DNA of 43,303 nt. Origin: a virus. The notes under the pieces were generated by a model that was not told the origin of the DNA, searched no databases, and saw only the letters and a program-made list of their open reading frames with translations. The stretch is from the IMG/VR virus record IMGVR_UViG_3300031365_000004, positions 1 to 43,303 of that record; one strand, 5' to 3'. Each line of letters starts with the position of its first letter. Within the stretch, counting starts at the first letter, position 1. A program made the position numbers and the translations under genes. Of the stretch, positions 1 through 4,533 are shown piece by piece.

Positions 1-118
1 AATACCTATATGGAGATCTCCATACTGAGGGAGGCAGAGTAGATTTTACCATAACTTTGTAGCAAGTAATATCTTTTTTAGCTACATATGCTTTTGTATC
101 TGTTGATATGAAACACAT
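1..118 (-). CDS. Partial conserved phage protein (N-terminal 39 residues)
   Basis: Reading leftward from ATG at 118-116, an open frame of 39 codons runs off the window edge without a stop. The peptide begins MCFISTDTKAYVAKKDITCY. The pattern of a short N-terminus, a lysine-rich stretch, 'DITCYKV' and a later 'SPY' resembles a small conserved protein common in Bacteroidota phages; its function is unknown to me. It is the last visible member of the leftward operon and follows the 128-373 gene by 9 bp. The C-terminus is missing, so no domain call is possible. Confidence 0.6.
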   Translation of the reverse strand, partial: MCFISTDTKAYVAKKDITCYKVMVKSTLPPSVWRSPYRY

Positions 119-127
119 AGGATTAGT

Positions 128-373
128 TTATTGTATGAGTTCAAGTTTGCCTTTGAACAGTTTATATAAACCTTTAGAGAAATCAGTGTAGAAAGTGCCT
201 ATCTTAGGACCATATTCAATCTTTTTGTAAATTATTACACCGGAAAAATATTTAGAAGATCTTTCATATTTATTTGTCACAAGAATAATATGATACCTAC
301 TTTCTACCAAATTACCACAAACAAAGATGTCTTCGTCTTGTATAGAAGAAGAGTTAATAAGTTTTGTTTCCAT
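128..373 (-). CDS. Hypothetical protein, 81 aa
   Basis: The product starts METKLINSSSIQDEDIFVCG and I do not recognise it. It is mixed polar and beta-rich, with a central IILV stretch too short and polar-flanked to be a membrane segment, and a basic C-terminus (KGLYKLFKGKLELIQ). It lies one base downstream of the stop of the 375-605 membrane gene and just before the partial gene at the left edge, so it belongs to the leftward mini-gene operon. No catalytic or metal-binding pattern is visible. Confidence 0.6.
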   Translation of the reverse strand: METKLINSSSIQDEDIFVCGNLVESRYHIILVTNKYERSSKYFSGVIIYKKIEYGPKIGTFYTDFSKGLYKLFKGKLELIQ

Positions 374-374
374 C

Positions 375-605
375 TTAAATATTTTTAAATATTGAGAGTA
401 ATCTGATTAAATAAATCCAACCAGTAACCATAAAGAAATAGAGAAAAGCTGCTAAAATAAATAGTAACCAATTAAACTTATCAAAATTGGTCTTAGTATC
501 CAACCAGCTGATAAAGTATATAATTGCTAGTGGTACAGCTAATATTAGTAAGAAAGATATAGTGCCAAGAACAACATTTAAGAATGTGCCTAAAAACTCC
601 TTCAT
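375..605 (-). CDS. Small two-helix membrane protein, 76 aa
   Basis: From ATG at 605 (MKEFLGTFLNVVLGTISFLL) the product has two strong hydrophobic segments, roughly residues 8-33 and 45-70, split by a short charged loop (SWLDTKTNFDKFN). An in-frame ATG at 638 would add 11 residues but overlap the upstream 607-756 gene by 30 bp. The 605 start sits one base after that gene's stop and is preferred. Small inner-membrane proteins like this are common in phage early regions (superinfection exclusion, host takeover), but nothing here decides the role. Confidence 0.6.
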   Translation of the reverse strand: MKEFLGTFLNVVLGTISFLLILAVPLAIIYFISWLDTKTNFDKFNWLLFILAAFLYFFMVTGWIYLIRLLSIFKNI

Positions 606-606
606 C

Positions 607-756
607 TTACCTGGTTTTATTGTTATAAACCAAGCCATCGATATCTATAGCGTAAGCTGCAGCTACCTTATGTGTGTAGAACTTTCTCATCTCTTTACCA
701 TCAAGAGTATTGACAGTATAGAGTAAATGTTTGCCTCTTATTAATGTGTGTGTCAT
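607..756 (-). CDS. Hypothetical mini-protein, 49 aa
   Basis: A short leftward frame starts at ATG 756-754 and overlaps the stop of the upstream zinc mini-gene as ATGA. The peptide begins MTHTLIRGKHLLYTVNTLDG and ends with VYNNKTR. The YAIDIDGLVYNN section looks like a small beta-hairpin. The exact ATGA coupling upstream and the 1-bp gap to the membrane gene downstream support translation despite the small size. No function can be assigned. Confidence 0.55.
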   Translation of the reverse strand: MTHTLIRGKHLLYTVNTLDGKEMRKFYTHKVAAAYAIDIDGLVYNNKTR

Positions 757-905
757 AAGTAGAATTTTTTATGTTTAATATCTCCACAATGTTTACATCT
801 AAGAATAGATAAATATCCAACAATTCTCCGAGTATCAGAATGTAAGATATTGAACTCTTGTTTTATTTCCCAATAGTGATTACACCTCTTTTTAAATAGT
901 TTCAT
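753..905 (-). CDS. Mini zinc-ribbon-like protein, 50 aa
   Basis: Starts at ATG 905-903 (MKLFKKRCNHYWEIKQEF) and carries Cys-Asn-His near the N-terminus and Cys-x2-His-Cys (CKHCGD) near the C-terminus, a plausible single zinc site. The stop overlaps the next gene as ATGA. The upstream sequence (ACTAAAACAACTTAACC before ATG) loosely resembles the ACTAAC leader motif seen before three other leftward genes. It is one of several tiny Cys-rich proteins in this genome. Such phage zinc mini-proteins often bind host RNA polymerase or nucleases, but that is inference here. Confidence 0.6.
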   Translation of the reverse strand: MKLFKKRCNHYWEIKQEFNILHSDTRRIVGYLSILRCKHCGDIKHKKFYL

Positions 906-917
906 GGTTAAGTTGTT

Positions 918-1163
918 TTAGTCAATAATATCCCAATCAAGTAAAGTATCTTCCATACCCATTAAAGGATATACCCGTCTTTTCCCTTTTGTTTTATTAG
1001 ATATTGTTGAGACAAAGAAGTCATTCATTATACTACCTGCAATGTACACATCTTGTTGTGGAATACCTGATAATTGTATTAATCCACTATTAAAGACGTG
1101 ATCAGGTATTCTAACATGTAAGCCTACAATGTTAGTTTCTTCCGGTAATTCTTTTACTTTCAT
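918..1163 (-). CDS. Hypothetical protein, 81 aa
   Basis: Begins MKVKELPEETNIVGLHVRIP and ends with an acidic tail (MEDTLLDWDIID). The first half alternates hydrophobic residues as in a beta-sandwich; RIPDHVFNSGLIQLSGIPQQDVYIAG looks like strands and turns. There are no Cys pairs, membrane helices or catalytic motif. Its ATG overlaps the stop of 1160-1420 as ATGA, so the two are translationally coupled. Unknown function. Confidence 0.6.
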   Translation of the reverse strand: MKVKELPEETNIVGLHVRIPDHVFNSGLIQLSGIPQQDVYIAGSIMNDFFVSTISNKTKGKRRVYPLMGMEDTLLDWDIID

Positions 1164-1420
1164 TGGTTAGGTTTTGAACATTCGTTAATAATAGGTATTA
1201 TATGTTGAAAGATAGATTCTGGTCTTTCCCAATTTTCTTCAGCCATCTTTACTATGTCATCAAACCAATTAGGAAACCAAGAACAATCTCCATCTTGAAG
1301 AGCTTCAGCTACTGTTATGTAATCGACTAAATGAAATAGTTCGCCATGTGAGTTGCTGTTATATATTCTCTCAGCATATTTTTCTATACCAAGTATTTTA
1401 AGTGCTTCTTTGAAGTTCAT
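1160..1420 (-). CDS. Hypothetical helical protein, 86 aa
   Basis: Starts MNFKEALKILGIEKYAERIY and is mostly alpha-helical, with a conserved-looking 'HLVDYITVAEALQDGDCSWFPNWFDDIVKMAEENW' middle. This resembles a small phage protein family of unknown role (my recollection, not a search result). It is coupled by ATGA overlaps to the membrane gene upstream (1417-1623) and the gene downstream (918-1163), so all three should share one leftward transcript. Confidence 0.6.
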   Translation of the reverse strand: MNFKEALKILGIEKYAERIYNSNSHGELFHLVDYITVAEALQDGDCSWFPNWFDDIVKMAEENWERPESIFQHIIPIINECSKPNQ

Positions 1421-1623
1421 GAGTCAAATATTGTAAAGATTAATATTAATAATAAAGTCCAGATAAGATCAATGATAAAAGTGACTACCTGCCAAATAAG
1501 TAACCATAGAAGAACTCTTAGAAAGGTGTCAGTATTCATGTGGTTATAAGTAACTACACCAGCAAGAATCCAAAATGTAAGTGTTCCAATGAAGATGAGG
1601 ATATTTGTTATTAAATCGTTCAT
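1417..1623 (-). CDS. Small integral membrane protein, 68 aa
   Basis: Nearly the whole product is hydrophobic: one segment at about residues 5-26 (ILIFIGTLTFWILAGVVTY) and a long one at about 36-66 (VLLWLLIWQVVTFIIDLIWT onward) that may form one or two helices. It is the first gene after the 1650-1746 RNA-like element, and its ATG lies 14 bp after the conserved TTTACTAACC motif. Possible roles are a holin-like or membrane-remodelling protein; position in the early-looking arm argues against being the main holin. Confidence 0.6.
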   Translation of the reverse strand: MNDLITNILIFIGTLTFWILAGVVTYNHMNTDTFLRVLLWLLIWQVVTFIIDLIWTLLLILIFTIFDS

Positions 1624-1636
1624 GATAGTGAATTTA

Positions 1637-1646
1637 GGTTAGTAAA
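1637..1646 (-). promoter_or_regulatory. TTTACTAACC leader motif, copy 1
   Basis: On the minus strand, TTTACTAACCTAAA lies between the T-run that ends the 1650-1746 helix and the ATG of 1417-1623. Near-identical motifs occur at 2089-2097 and 2663-2672 in the same relation to helix, T-run and start codon. Role unknown: translation-enhancing A-rich leader, processing site or phage-specific promoter. Confidence 0.45.
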
Positions 1647-1649
1647 AAG

Positions 1650-1746
1650 AAGAATAGACCTATCTGGGTTATTGGATTACGGATGTCTAACTGTTGGTTT
1701 TCCCCGCCTTTTCTGCATTCCTCGCAGCACCGTCCAGTCTATTCTT
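1650..1746 (-). ncRNA. Candidate structured RNA closed by a 10-bp helix
   Basis: AAGAATAGAC and its exact complement GTCTATTCTT (1650-1659 and 1737-1746) enclose 77 nt. On the minus strand the 3' arm is followed by CTTTTT, as at the end of an independently terminated RNA. Inside are a CTGC/GCAG hairpin with a purine-rich loop, a possible ACGG/CCGT helix, and purine-rich single strands. No open reading frame of note lies in it. It does not fit tRNA geometry. A perfect 10-bp closure at this distance is unlikely by chance in such a short gap. Confidence 0.5.
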
Positions 1747-1769
1747 ATACTGGTATTTATAACATTATC

Positions 1770-2072
1770 TTAACTATTATCCTTAATTCTTTTGAGAATA
1801 TTCTTTAAGTATCTTTGTCTTACTTTTGGTGATTTATAGTAAGAAGGTTGACTAAAACACTGTTTGTTATGACTAAATGAACTCAAATGAATACAGTTGC
1901 TACACATAGGATAAAAATTAGCATTAAATCCTAACTTACAAAGTGCACAAAGACGAATATCTCCATCGTATGGTTCATCGGTATCAATACACTCTTGATA
2001 CTTTTGAATAGTATCTTCTAGAGCTTCAATCCACTCTGATTTTCTTTCTAAAATTTCTTTTCGTGTTGGCAT
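1770..2072 (-). CDS. Small Cys-rich protein, 100 aa
   Basis: From ATG at 2072 the product begins MPTRKEILERKSEWIEALED, a charged helix, followed by a Cys cluster, CALCKLGFNANFYPMCSNC, plus a later His/Cys pair. That is four cysteines in two C-x2-C knuckles, a likely zinc site. The C-terminus is very basic (KVRQRYLKNILKRIKDNS), suggesting nucleic-acid binding. A longer frame starts at 2165, but it would read through the TTTACTAAC motif and the helix-T-run element, so the shorter start is preferred. It resembles a type of small phage zinc protein of unknown function. Confidence 0.6.
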   Translation of the reverse strand: MPTRKEILERKSEWIEALEDTIQKYQECIDTDEPYDGDIRLCALCKLGFNANFYPMCSNCIHLSSFSHNKQCFSQPSYYKSPKVRQRYLKNILKRIKDNS

Positions 2073-2088
2073 TGAAATGTGTTTTTGA

Positions 2089-2097
2089 GTTAGTAAA
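2089..2097 (-). promoter_or_regulatory. TTTACTAAC leader motif, copy 2
   Basis: On the minus strand TTTACTAAC follows the run of eight T that ends the 2101-2213 helix; the ATG of 1770-2072 lies 16 bp further on. Same arrangement as the copies at 1637 and 2663. Confidence 0.45.
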
Positions 2098-2100
2098 AAA

Positions 2101-2213
2101 AACCAAGGGAAATTGCGGCTTATTTCAAGTACGATATCATACTTCTTTACTACCGATATAGGCATTACCTGATCAACGACATTGGCCTCCTGTTATAGCC
2201 AGGCACCTTGGTT
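2101..2213 (-). ncRNA. Candidate structured RNA, 8-bp helix plus T-run
   Basis: AACCAAGG (2101-2108) pairs with CCTTGGTT (2206-2213). On the minus strand the 3' arm runs straight into eight T, as in an intrinsic terminator. A CCTG/CAGG hairpin with a 7-nt loop lies just inside the 5' arm. The 5' arm partly overlaps GCACCTTG (2203-2210), which can instead pair with CAAGGTGC at 2301-2308, so two exclusive folds are possible. Part of the interval is open in frame with the downstream gene, but I read it as leader rather than protein. Confidence 0.4.
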
Positions 2214-2221
2214 CTATGAAA

Positions 2222-2320
2222 AGCACAACCTCATGTTTCCTTTAACTACTCCGATACTAGATGATGAAACAGTTTATTATGTAGCTGTATCTGATTTCTA
2301 CAAGGTGCGTTGGTTGTGCT
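2222..2320 (-). ncRNA. Candidate three-way-junction RNA, 99 nt
   Basis: A perfect 9-bp helix (AGCACAACC with GGTTGTGCT, 2222-2230 and 2312-2320) closes a stretch that holds two more helices on the minus strand: TGTAG/CTACA with a 13-nt loop, and TGTTTC/GAAACA enclosing an internal CTA/TAG element. Three non-overlapping helices within 99 nt give a clean three-way junction. The 3' arm is followed by TTTC. No frame in this gap looks like protein. Known small-RNA families were not recognised. Confidence 0.5.
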
Positions 2321-2335
2321 AAGAAATATAGATAT

Positions 2336-2647
2336 TTAACTATCTAAAGGTTCAAATTGAGAGAAAATATAAAGATCATTAACCTCATCTTTGACCCATT
2401 GAGTGAGATGACAATCTGGATAGTAAGCAGCCATCTCAATGATGATCTGTCTTATTTGAGAGATACTATCTAACTCTTTCTTCATATCCCAATTGGCACA
2501 TTCAGGTGCATAAAAGGATAAGTTCTGTAATAGAGTAGTAAGAGTGGTAAAATGAGGTGAATTGCTCCAGTGATTAGTGATAAGCAGAATTAATTTGTAG
2601 AATTTTAATGCCTCTTCTTTGAAGTGCTTTAACTGAGAAGGTGTCAT
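2336..2647 (-). CDS. Hypothetical helical protein, 103 aa
   Basis: Begins MTPSQLKHFKEEALKFYKLI and is predicted almost all alpha-helical, with a mildly amphipathic pattern, several Trp/Tyr and no metal or catalytic motif. Its ATG follows the third TTTACTAACC motif (2663-2672) by 16 bp. It is isolated, with structured gaps of 263 bp downstream and 243 bp upstream, unlike the tightly overlapping genes at 900-1620. Unknown function. Confidence 0.6.
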   Translation of the reverse strand: MTPSQLKHFKEEALKFYKLILLITNHWSNSPHFTTLTTLLQNLSFYAPECANWDMKKELDSISQIRQIIIEMAAYYPDCHLTQWVKDEVNDLYIFSQFEPLDS

Positions 2648-2662
2648 TTTTTTATTTGTTTA

Positions 2663-2672
2663 GGTTAGTAAA
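2663..2672 (-). promoter_or_regulatory. TTTACTAACC leader motif, copy 3
   Basis: On the minus strand TTTACTAACCTAAA precedes the ATG of 2336-2647 by 16 bp and follows a six-T run downstream of a hairpin. It shares TTTACTAACCTAAA exactly with the copy at 1637. Confidence 0.45.
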
Positions 2673-2890
2673 TTTCAAAAAAGACCCACCAACGACATCT
2701 CTGCCAGTCATGTTATGACCATCGTGTTAGTGAGCCTTGTACTCTCTTTGTTTTAATACTACGTCTTGTCTGACGCTATGGAGCAGCTACGCTCGATGCA
2801 TTGGCCTTACATCACCAAAGCCATAAGGTGAACGCCTAGTCCATAGTTAACACCAGTTATTTTGCGGCAATATTACCTTGGTGTTTTATT
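2673..2890 (-). other. Structured intergenic region with several hairpins
   Basis: This gap has no convincing gene. It contains, in plus coordinates: a GTCAT/ATGAC hairpin with a 3-nt loop near 2707-2719; a CGTC/GACG hairpin near 2762-2775; CTATGGA/TCCATAG (2776-2782 and 2840-2846), closing a 71-nt block; and AACACCA/TGGTGTT (2849-2855 and 2879-2885). On the minus strand the leftmost part can pair CACTAAC with GTTGGTG before GGTCTTTTTT, a terminator-like end. The density of helices suggests one or more small RNAs or a structured leader. Confidence 0.4.
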
Positions 2891-3100
2891 TTAATCACTC
2901 ATGTCTACATGCCAATACTTCTTACATGTTAGACAGATATAGATGATGTCAGTTCCCCTCATAATATAGAAACTGTTGTCATACTCTTGCTTAGGATGAT
3001 CACACATCTTAGCACCACCATTGAGCCAACCACAGTCTTCATAGCCAGGATATACTTCACTAAACTTACCGTGCTTGGGATTAGGAGATCTAAATGTCAT
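2891..3100 (-). CDS. Cys/His-rich mini-protein, 69 aa
   Basis: Begins MTFRSPNPKHGKFSEVYPGY. Potential zinc ligands are Cys-Asp-His (MCDHPK) and, 25 residues later, Cys-x2-Cys followed by Trp-His (CLTCKKYWH), consistent with a small zinc ribbon. Its ATG overlaps the stop of the 3097-3342 gene, itself Cys-rich, so the two are coupled and may work together. Function unknown; nucleic-acid or RNA-polymerase binding is a common role for such phage proteins but is not shown here. Confidence 0.65.
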   Translation of the reverse strand: MTFRSPNPKHGKFSEVYPGYEDCGWLNGGAKMCDHPKQEYDNSFYIMRGTDIIYICLTCKKYWHVDMSD

Positions 3101-3342
3101 GATTGCTCACCCTCCATATTAGTCTCATGTGCGGGTAGATTGATGTCAATCTCACAAGTACAAGAATGATCTGGATGACCACAGTGCCAACAGATATAAT
3201 GCTCAGCATCACGCATCAGCTTATCCATCATCTGATCCTCAAGCTCCATCTCATCACCATGCTTAGACTCAACATAATGATCACATTCAGTACATACCTT
3301 CTCAACCTCGTTGATACAGTACCTTGAACAGTTTAGTCCCAT
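3097..3342 (-). CDS. Zinc-ribbon protein, 81 aa
   Basis: From ATG at 3342 (MGLNCSRYCINEVEKVCTEC) there are at least nine cysteines and several histidines, including CTECDHY and CWHCGHPDHSCTC, enough for two zinc sites. A TTG at 3381 would add 13 residues but would read into the first hairpin of the 3377-3538 array, so ATG is preferred. It is the first gene after that hairpin array, which would be its 5' leader. Coupled by ATGA to 2891-3100. Confidence 0.65.
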   Translation of the reverse strand: MGLNCSRYCINEVEKVCTECDHYVESKHGDEMELEDQMMDKLMRDAEHYICWHCGHPDHSCTCEIDINLPAHETNMEGEQS

Positions 3343-3376
3343 TGAAGTAAATATTGGTTTAAGCACCGCTAAAGTA

Positions 3377-3538
3377 ATCAACTAAAGTTGATCACAAGGG
3401 CCTAAGCATAACCAACATGAATGTTGATTACACCTAATCACAAAGACAATCAGAGATTGTCAGTGTAAATAACTTAAAAGTTATTCACCAAGATTATGCA
3501 CCAAAGCTATAATTTATTTGAAAACTAAAAGCTTAGTT
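3377..3538 (-). repeat. Array of five short tight hairpins
   Basis: Five inverted repeats with tiny loops occur in 162 bp: ATCAAC-TAAA-GTTGAT (3377-3392), CAACAT-GA-ATGTTG (3413-3426), GACAATC-AGA-GATTGTC (3445-3461), AATAACTT-AA-AAGTTATT (3468-3485) and AACTAA-AAGC-TTAGTT (3523-3538). The stems differ in sequence but share size (6-8 bp) and loop (2-4 nt). Linkers often carry CAC or CACC after the hairpin. No gene is visible here. It lies upstream of the 3097 gene on the minus strand, so it may be a structured leader, a set of operator palindromes, or hairpin promoters. Confidence 0.55.
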
Positions 3539-3631
3539 GATAGAATGTGGTTAGAGGGTTTTGAGGTTATATTACCCTCCTTCACCTCTCTTTTCTCACC
3601 TCCAAAGCTACTAATATTCAATAGGTTAAAG
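3539..3631. other. Non-coding purine/pyrimidine-biased stretch
   Basis: No gene is visible. On the minus strand it is purine-rich (GGAGGTGAG, GAGAGGTGAAGGAGGG), with a GAGGGT/ACCCTC pairing around 3555-3582. The 9-mer CCAAAGCTA occurs here (3602-3610) and again at 3501-3509. Its reverse complement TAGCTTTGG fits the TAnnTTTG -7 element, but no matching -33 element is found at the right spacing. Confidence 0.3.
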
Positions 3632-3734
3632 AAAAAGGGGAGTTATTAGCTCCCCTATAGACAAAAACACCAACTCCAATGAGTGCACCAGCTTTTAACT
3701 CTTTACCTTTTACTATGAAAAGGGGATAAGACAT
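3618..3734 (-). CDS. Doubtful 38-aa hydrophobic mini-ORF
   Basis: From ATG at 3734-3732 a 38-residue peptide can be read (MSYPLFIVKGKELKAGALIG onward). It has a hydrophobic stretch ALIGVGVFV, but its last third is encoded by a strong terminator hairpin (3637-3655), which argues against it being a real gene. The open frame continues upstream without a usable start, across the 3744-3768 palindromes. It is listed because it is the only candidate between two terminators. Confidence 0.2.
   Translation of the reverse strand: MSYPLFIVKGKELKAGALIGVGVFVYRGANNSPFSLTY
3632..3655 (-). terminator. Rho-independent terminator (leftward)
   Basis: GGGGAG (3637-3642), a 7-nt loop and CTCCCC (3650-3655); on the minus strand the stem is followed by TTTTT (3636-3632). 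Near copy of the terminator at 3813-3836. Confidence 0.75.
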
Positions 3735-3743
3735 ACCTAGTAT

Positions 3744-3768
3744 AGTAACTATAGTTACTGTAGTAACT
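3744..3768. promoter_or_regulatory. Overlapping palindromes, candidate operator
   Basis: AGTAACTATAGTTACT (3744-3759) is a perfect 16-bp palindrome. The half-site AGTTACT (3753-3759) then forms a second palindrome with AGTAACT (3762-3768), spacer GT. A weaker half-site, ATTACTT, follows at 3771. The half-sites alternate every 9 bp, as expected for cooperative binding of a dimeric repressor. It lies between two leftward terminators, so it could control a start of transcription within the leftward arm. Confidence 0.45.
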
Positions 3769-3812
3769 GTATTACTTAAGAGATATATCAGTGGATAAGG
3801 GTAAGCTGGTAT

Positions 3813-3836
3813 AAAAAGGGGAGAACTAATCTCCCC
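3813..3836 (-). terminator. Rho-independent terminator overlapping a gene end
   Basis: GGGGAGA (3818-3824), loop ACTAA, TCTCCCC (3830-3836), then TTTTTAT on the minus strand. The upstream arm encodes the last residues (WGD) and stop of the 3826-4116 gene, so terminator and coding end share bases. It should cut transcription after the first leftward gene. Confidence 0.8.
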
Positions 3837-4116
3837 AGTCGTCAGCCTGTTGTCTCCTGGTCTGATCGAAGACAACCAACATGCCGTCAATATTGGTGTA
3901 GGTACCACCTGGAATGATGACCGTGTCAGCCTTGTCATCAATGGTGACAGTGTCATCCTTGATGGCATTGGACAGGTTCTTCTTCCACATGGCATGCGTC
4001 AGACCGTTCTGGTCAGTGGCACGAATCTTGTTACGAACTTTGTTCGGGACAAAGTTGGTCAACACTAACTCCTGATCCTTATCGTTCAGGAAATTAAGCA
4101 AAGCTTTTAAATCCAC
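3826..4116 (-). CDS. Hypothetical protein, 96 aa, first leftward gene
   Basis: The frame begins with GTG at 4116 (read as M-DLKALLNFLNDKDQELVL). The first 55 residues are helical and charged; the second half is beta-rich (TVTIDDKADTVIIPGGTYTN) and ends DQTRRQQADDWGD. No family is recognised. It is the promoter-proximal gene of the leftward arm and has its own terminator, so it may be made at higher level than the genes beyond. Base composition is more GC-rich and even than the neighbouring mini-genes, which hints at a different origin or strong expression. No upstream ATG is available. Confidence 0.65.
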   Translation of the reverse strand: MDLKALLNFLNDKDQELVLTNFVPNKVRNKIRATDQNGLTHAMWKKNLSNAIKDDTVTIDDKADTVIIPGGTYTNIDGMLVVFDQTRRQQADDWGD

Positions 4117-4252
4117 TTTAATGGGTTTTTAATTAATACTAAAGCGTTAAGGGGGGTATTCCCCAATCTCTGATTGGTCGGGGAGGTTTGTGTGAGATCC
4201 TCCTCATTCTTGTACAAAAAATAAAAAAAATTAAAAAAATTTCCCAATTTAC
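4117..4252. promoter_or_regulatory. Divergent control region with nested hairpins
   Basis: Between the divergent 3826-4116 and 4288-4533 genes lie: GGGG-TATT-CCCC (4153-4164); CCAATC-TCT-GATTGG (4163-4177), which can extend to CCCC/GGGG at 4161-4164 and 4180-4183; and GGAGG/CCTCC (4182-4186 and 4199-4203). The first two cannot form together. An A-rich tract (4215-4240) lies before the rightward promoter. No clear TAnnTTTG element is seen for the leftward gene. Confidence 0.45.
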
Positions 4253-4283
4253 TTGACTTTTGCATTTAAATGTTGTATCTTTG
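4253..4283 (+). promoter_or_regulatory. Bacteroidota-type promoter
   Basis: TTG (4253-4255, in ACTTGAC), a 20-bp spacer, then TATCTTTG (4276-4283) fit the Bacteroidota sigma pattern TTTG-N19-TAnnTTTG. The 33 bp from 4251 match 27 positions of the promoter at 6237-6269. Expected transcription start is at about 4288-4290, on the ATG of the first gene. Confidence 0.75.
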
Positions 4284-4287
4284 TACA

Positions 4288-4533
4288 ATGGAAGAAAAAT
4301 ATATTATACCCTGGAAGGTTTATCTACGGTTAGATCCGCAGGAAGCGGAGACTACAGGGAAGATAGATTATTTTGGTAATCATACTTATATTATCTATTT
4401 TGATGGAGAGAAGAAGGAGTGCACCAGTTCTTATATTACTTTTAATGTTAATGAGACTATAAGTATAAAGGACATTAAAGAAAAGATAAAGGGCACTAAG
4501 GGAATTAAATCTATGGATTTAAAGATACTATGA
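4288..4533 (+). CDS. Hypothetical protein, 81 aa, first rightward gene
   Basis: The product starts MEEKYIIPWKVYLRLDPQEA and looks beta-rich in the first half (HTYIIYFDGEKKECTSSYIT), then ends with a Lys-rich helix. An ATG at 4270 lies inside the promoter, before the -7 element, so the ATG at 4288 is chosen. With the -7 element ending at 4283, the mRNA probably starts on or within a few bases of this ATG, i.e. leaderless or nearly so. Its stop overlaps the next start (ATGA). Function unknown. Confidence 0.65.
   Translation: MEEKYIIPWKVYLRLDPQEAETTGKIDYFGNHTYIIYFDGEKKECTSSYITFNVNETISIKDIKEKIKGTKGIKSMDLKIL

Noticed and set aside
487-726. Rightward 79-aa ORF in the left arm
   Set aside because: It is the opposite strand of three well-coupled leftward mini-genes.
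2073-2165. N-terminal extension of the 1770 gene (31 residues)
   Set aside because: It would be encoded by the helix, T-run and TTTACTAAC motif, features shared with non-coding leaders elsewhere.
2776-2846. tRNA gene (7-bp closure, 71 nt)
   Set aside because: Neither strand gives a 5-bp T-arm with a TTC-type loop or a 5-bp anticodon stem at the right place; only the outer helix fits.
3377-3538. CRISPR array
   Set aside because: The hairpins do not share a repeat sequence, spacing is irregular, and no cas gene is nearby.
3618-3995. 125-aa leftward protein
   Set aside because: It lies antiparallel-frame over the 3826-4116 gene, crosses two terminators, and its first half has shadow-like composition.
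4270-4287. Start of the first rightward gene at ATG 4270
   Set aside because: This ATG is inside the promoter, upstream of the -7 element, so it would not be on the mRNA.
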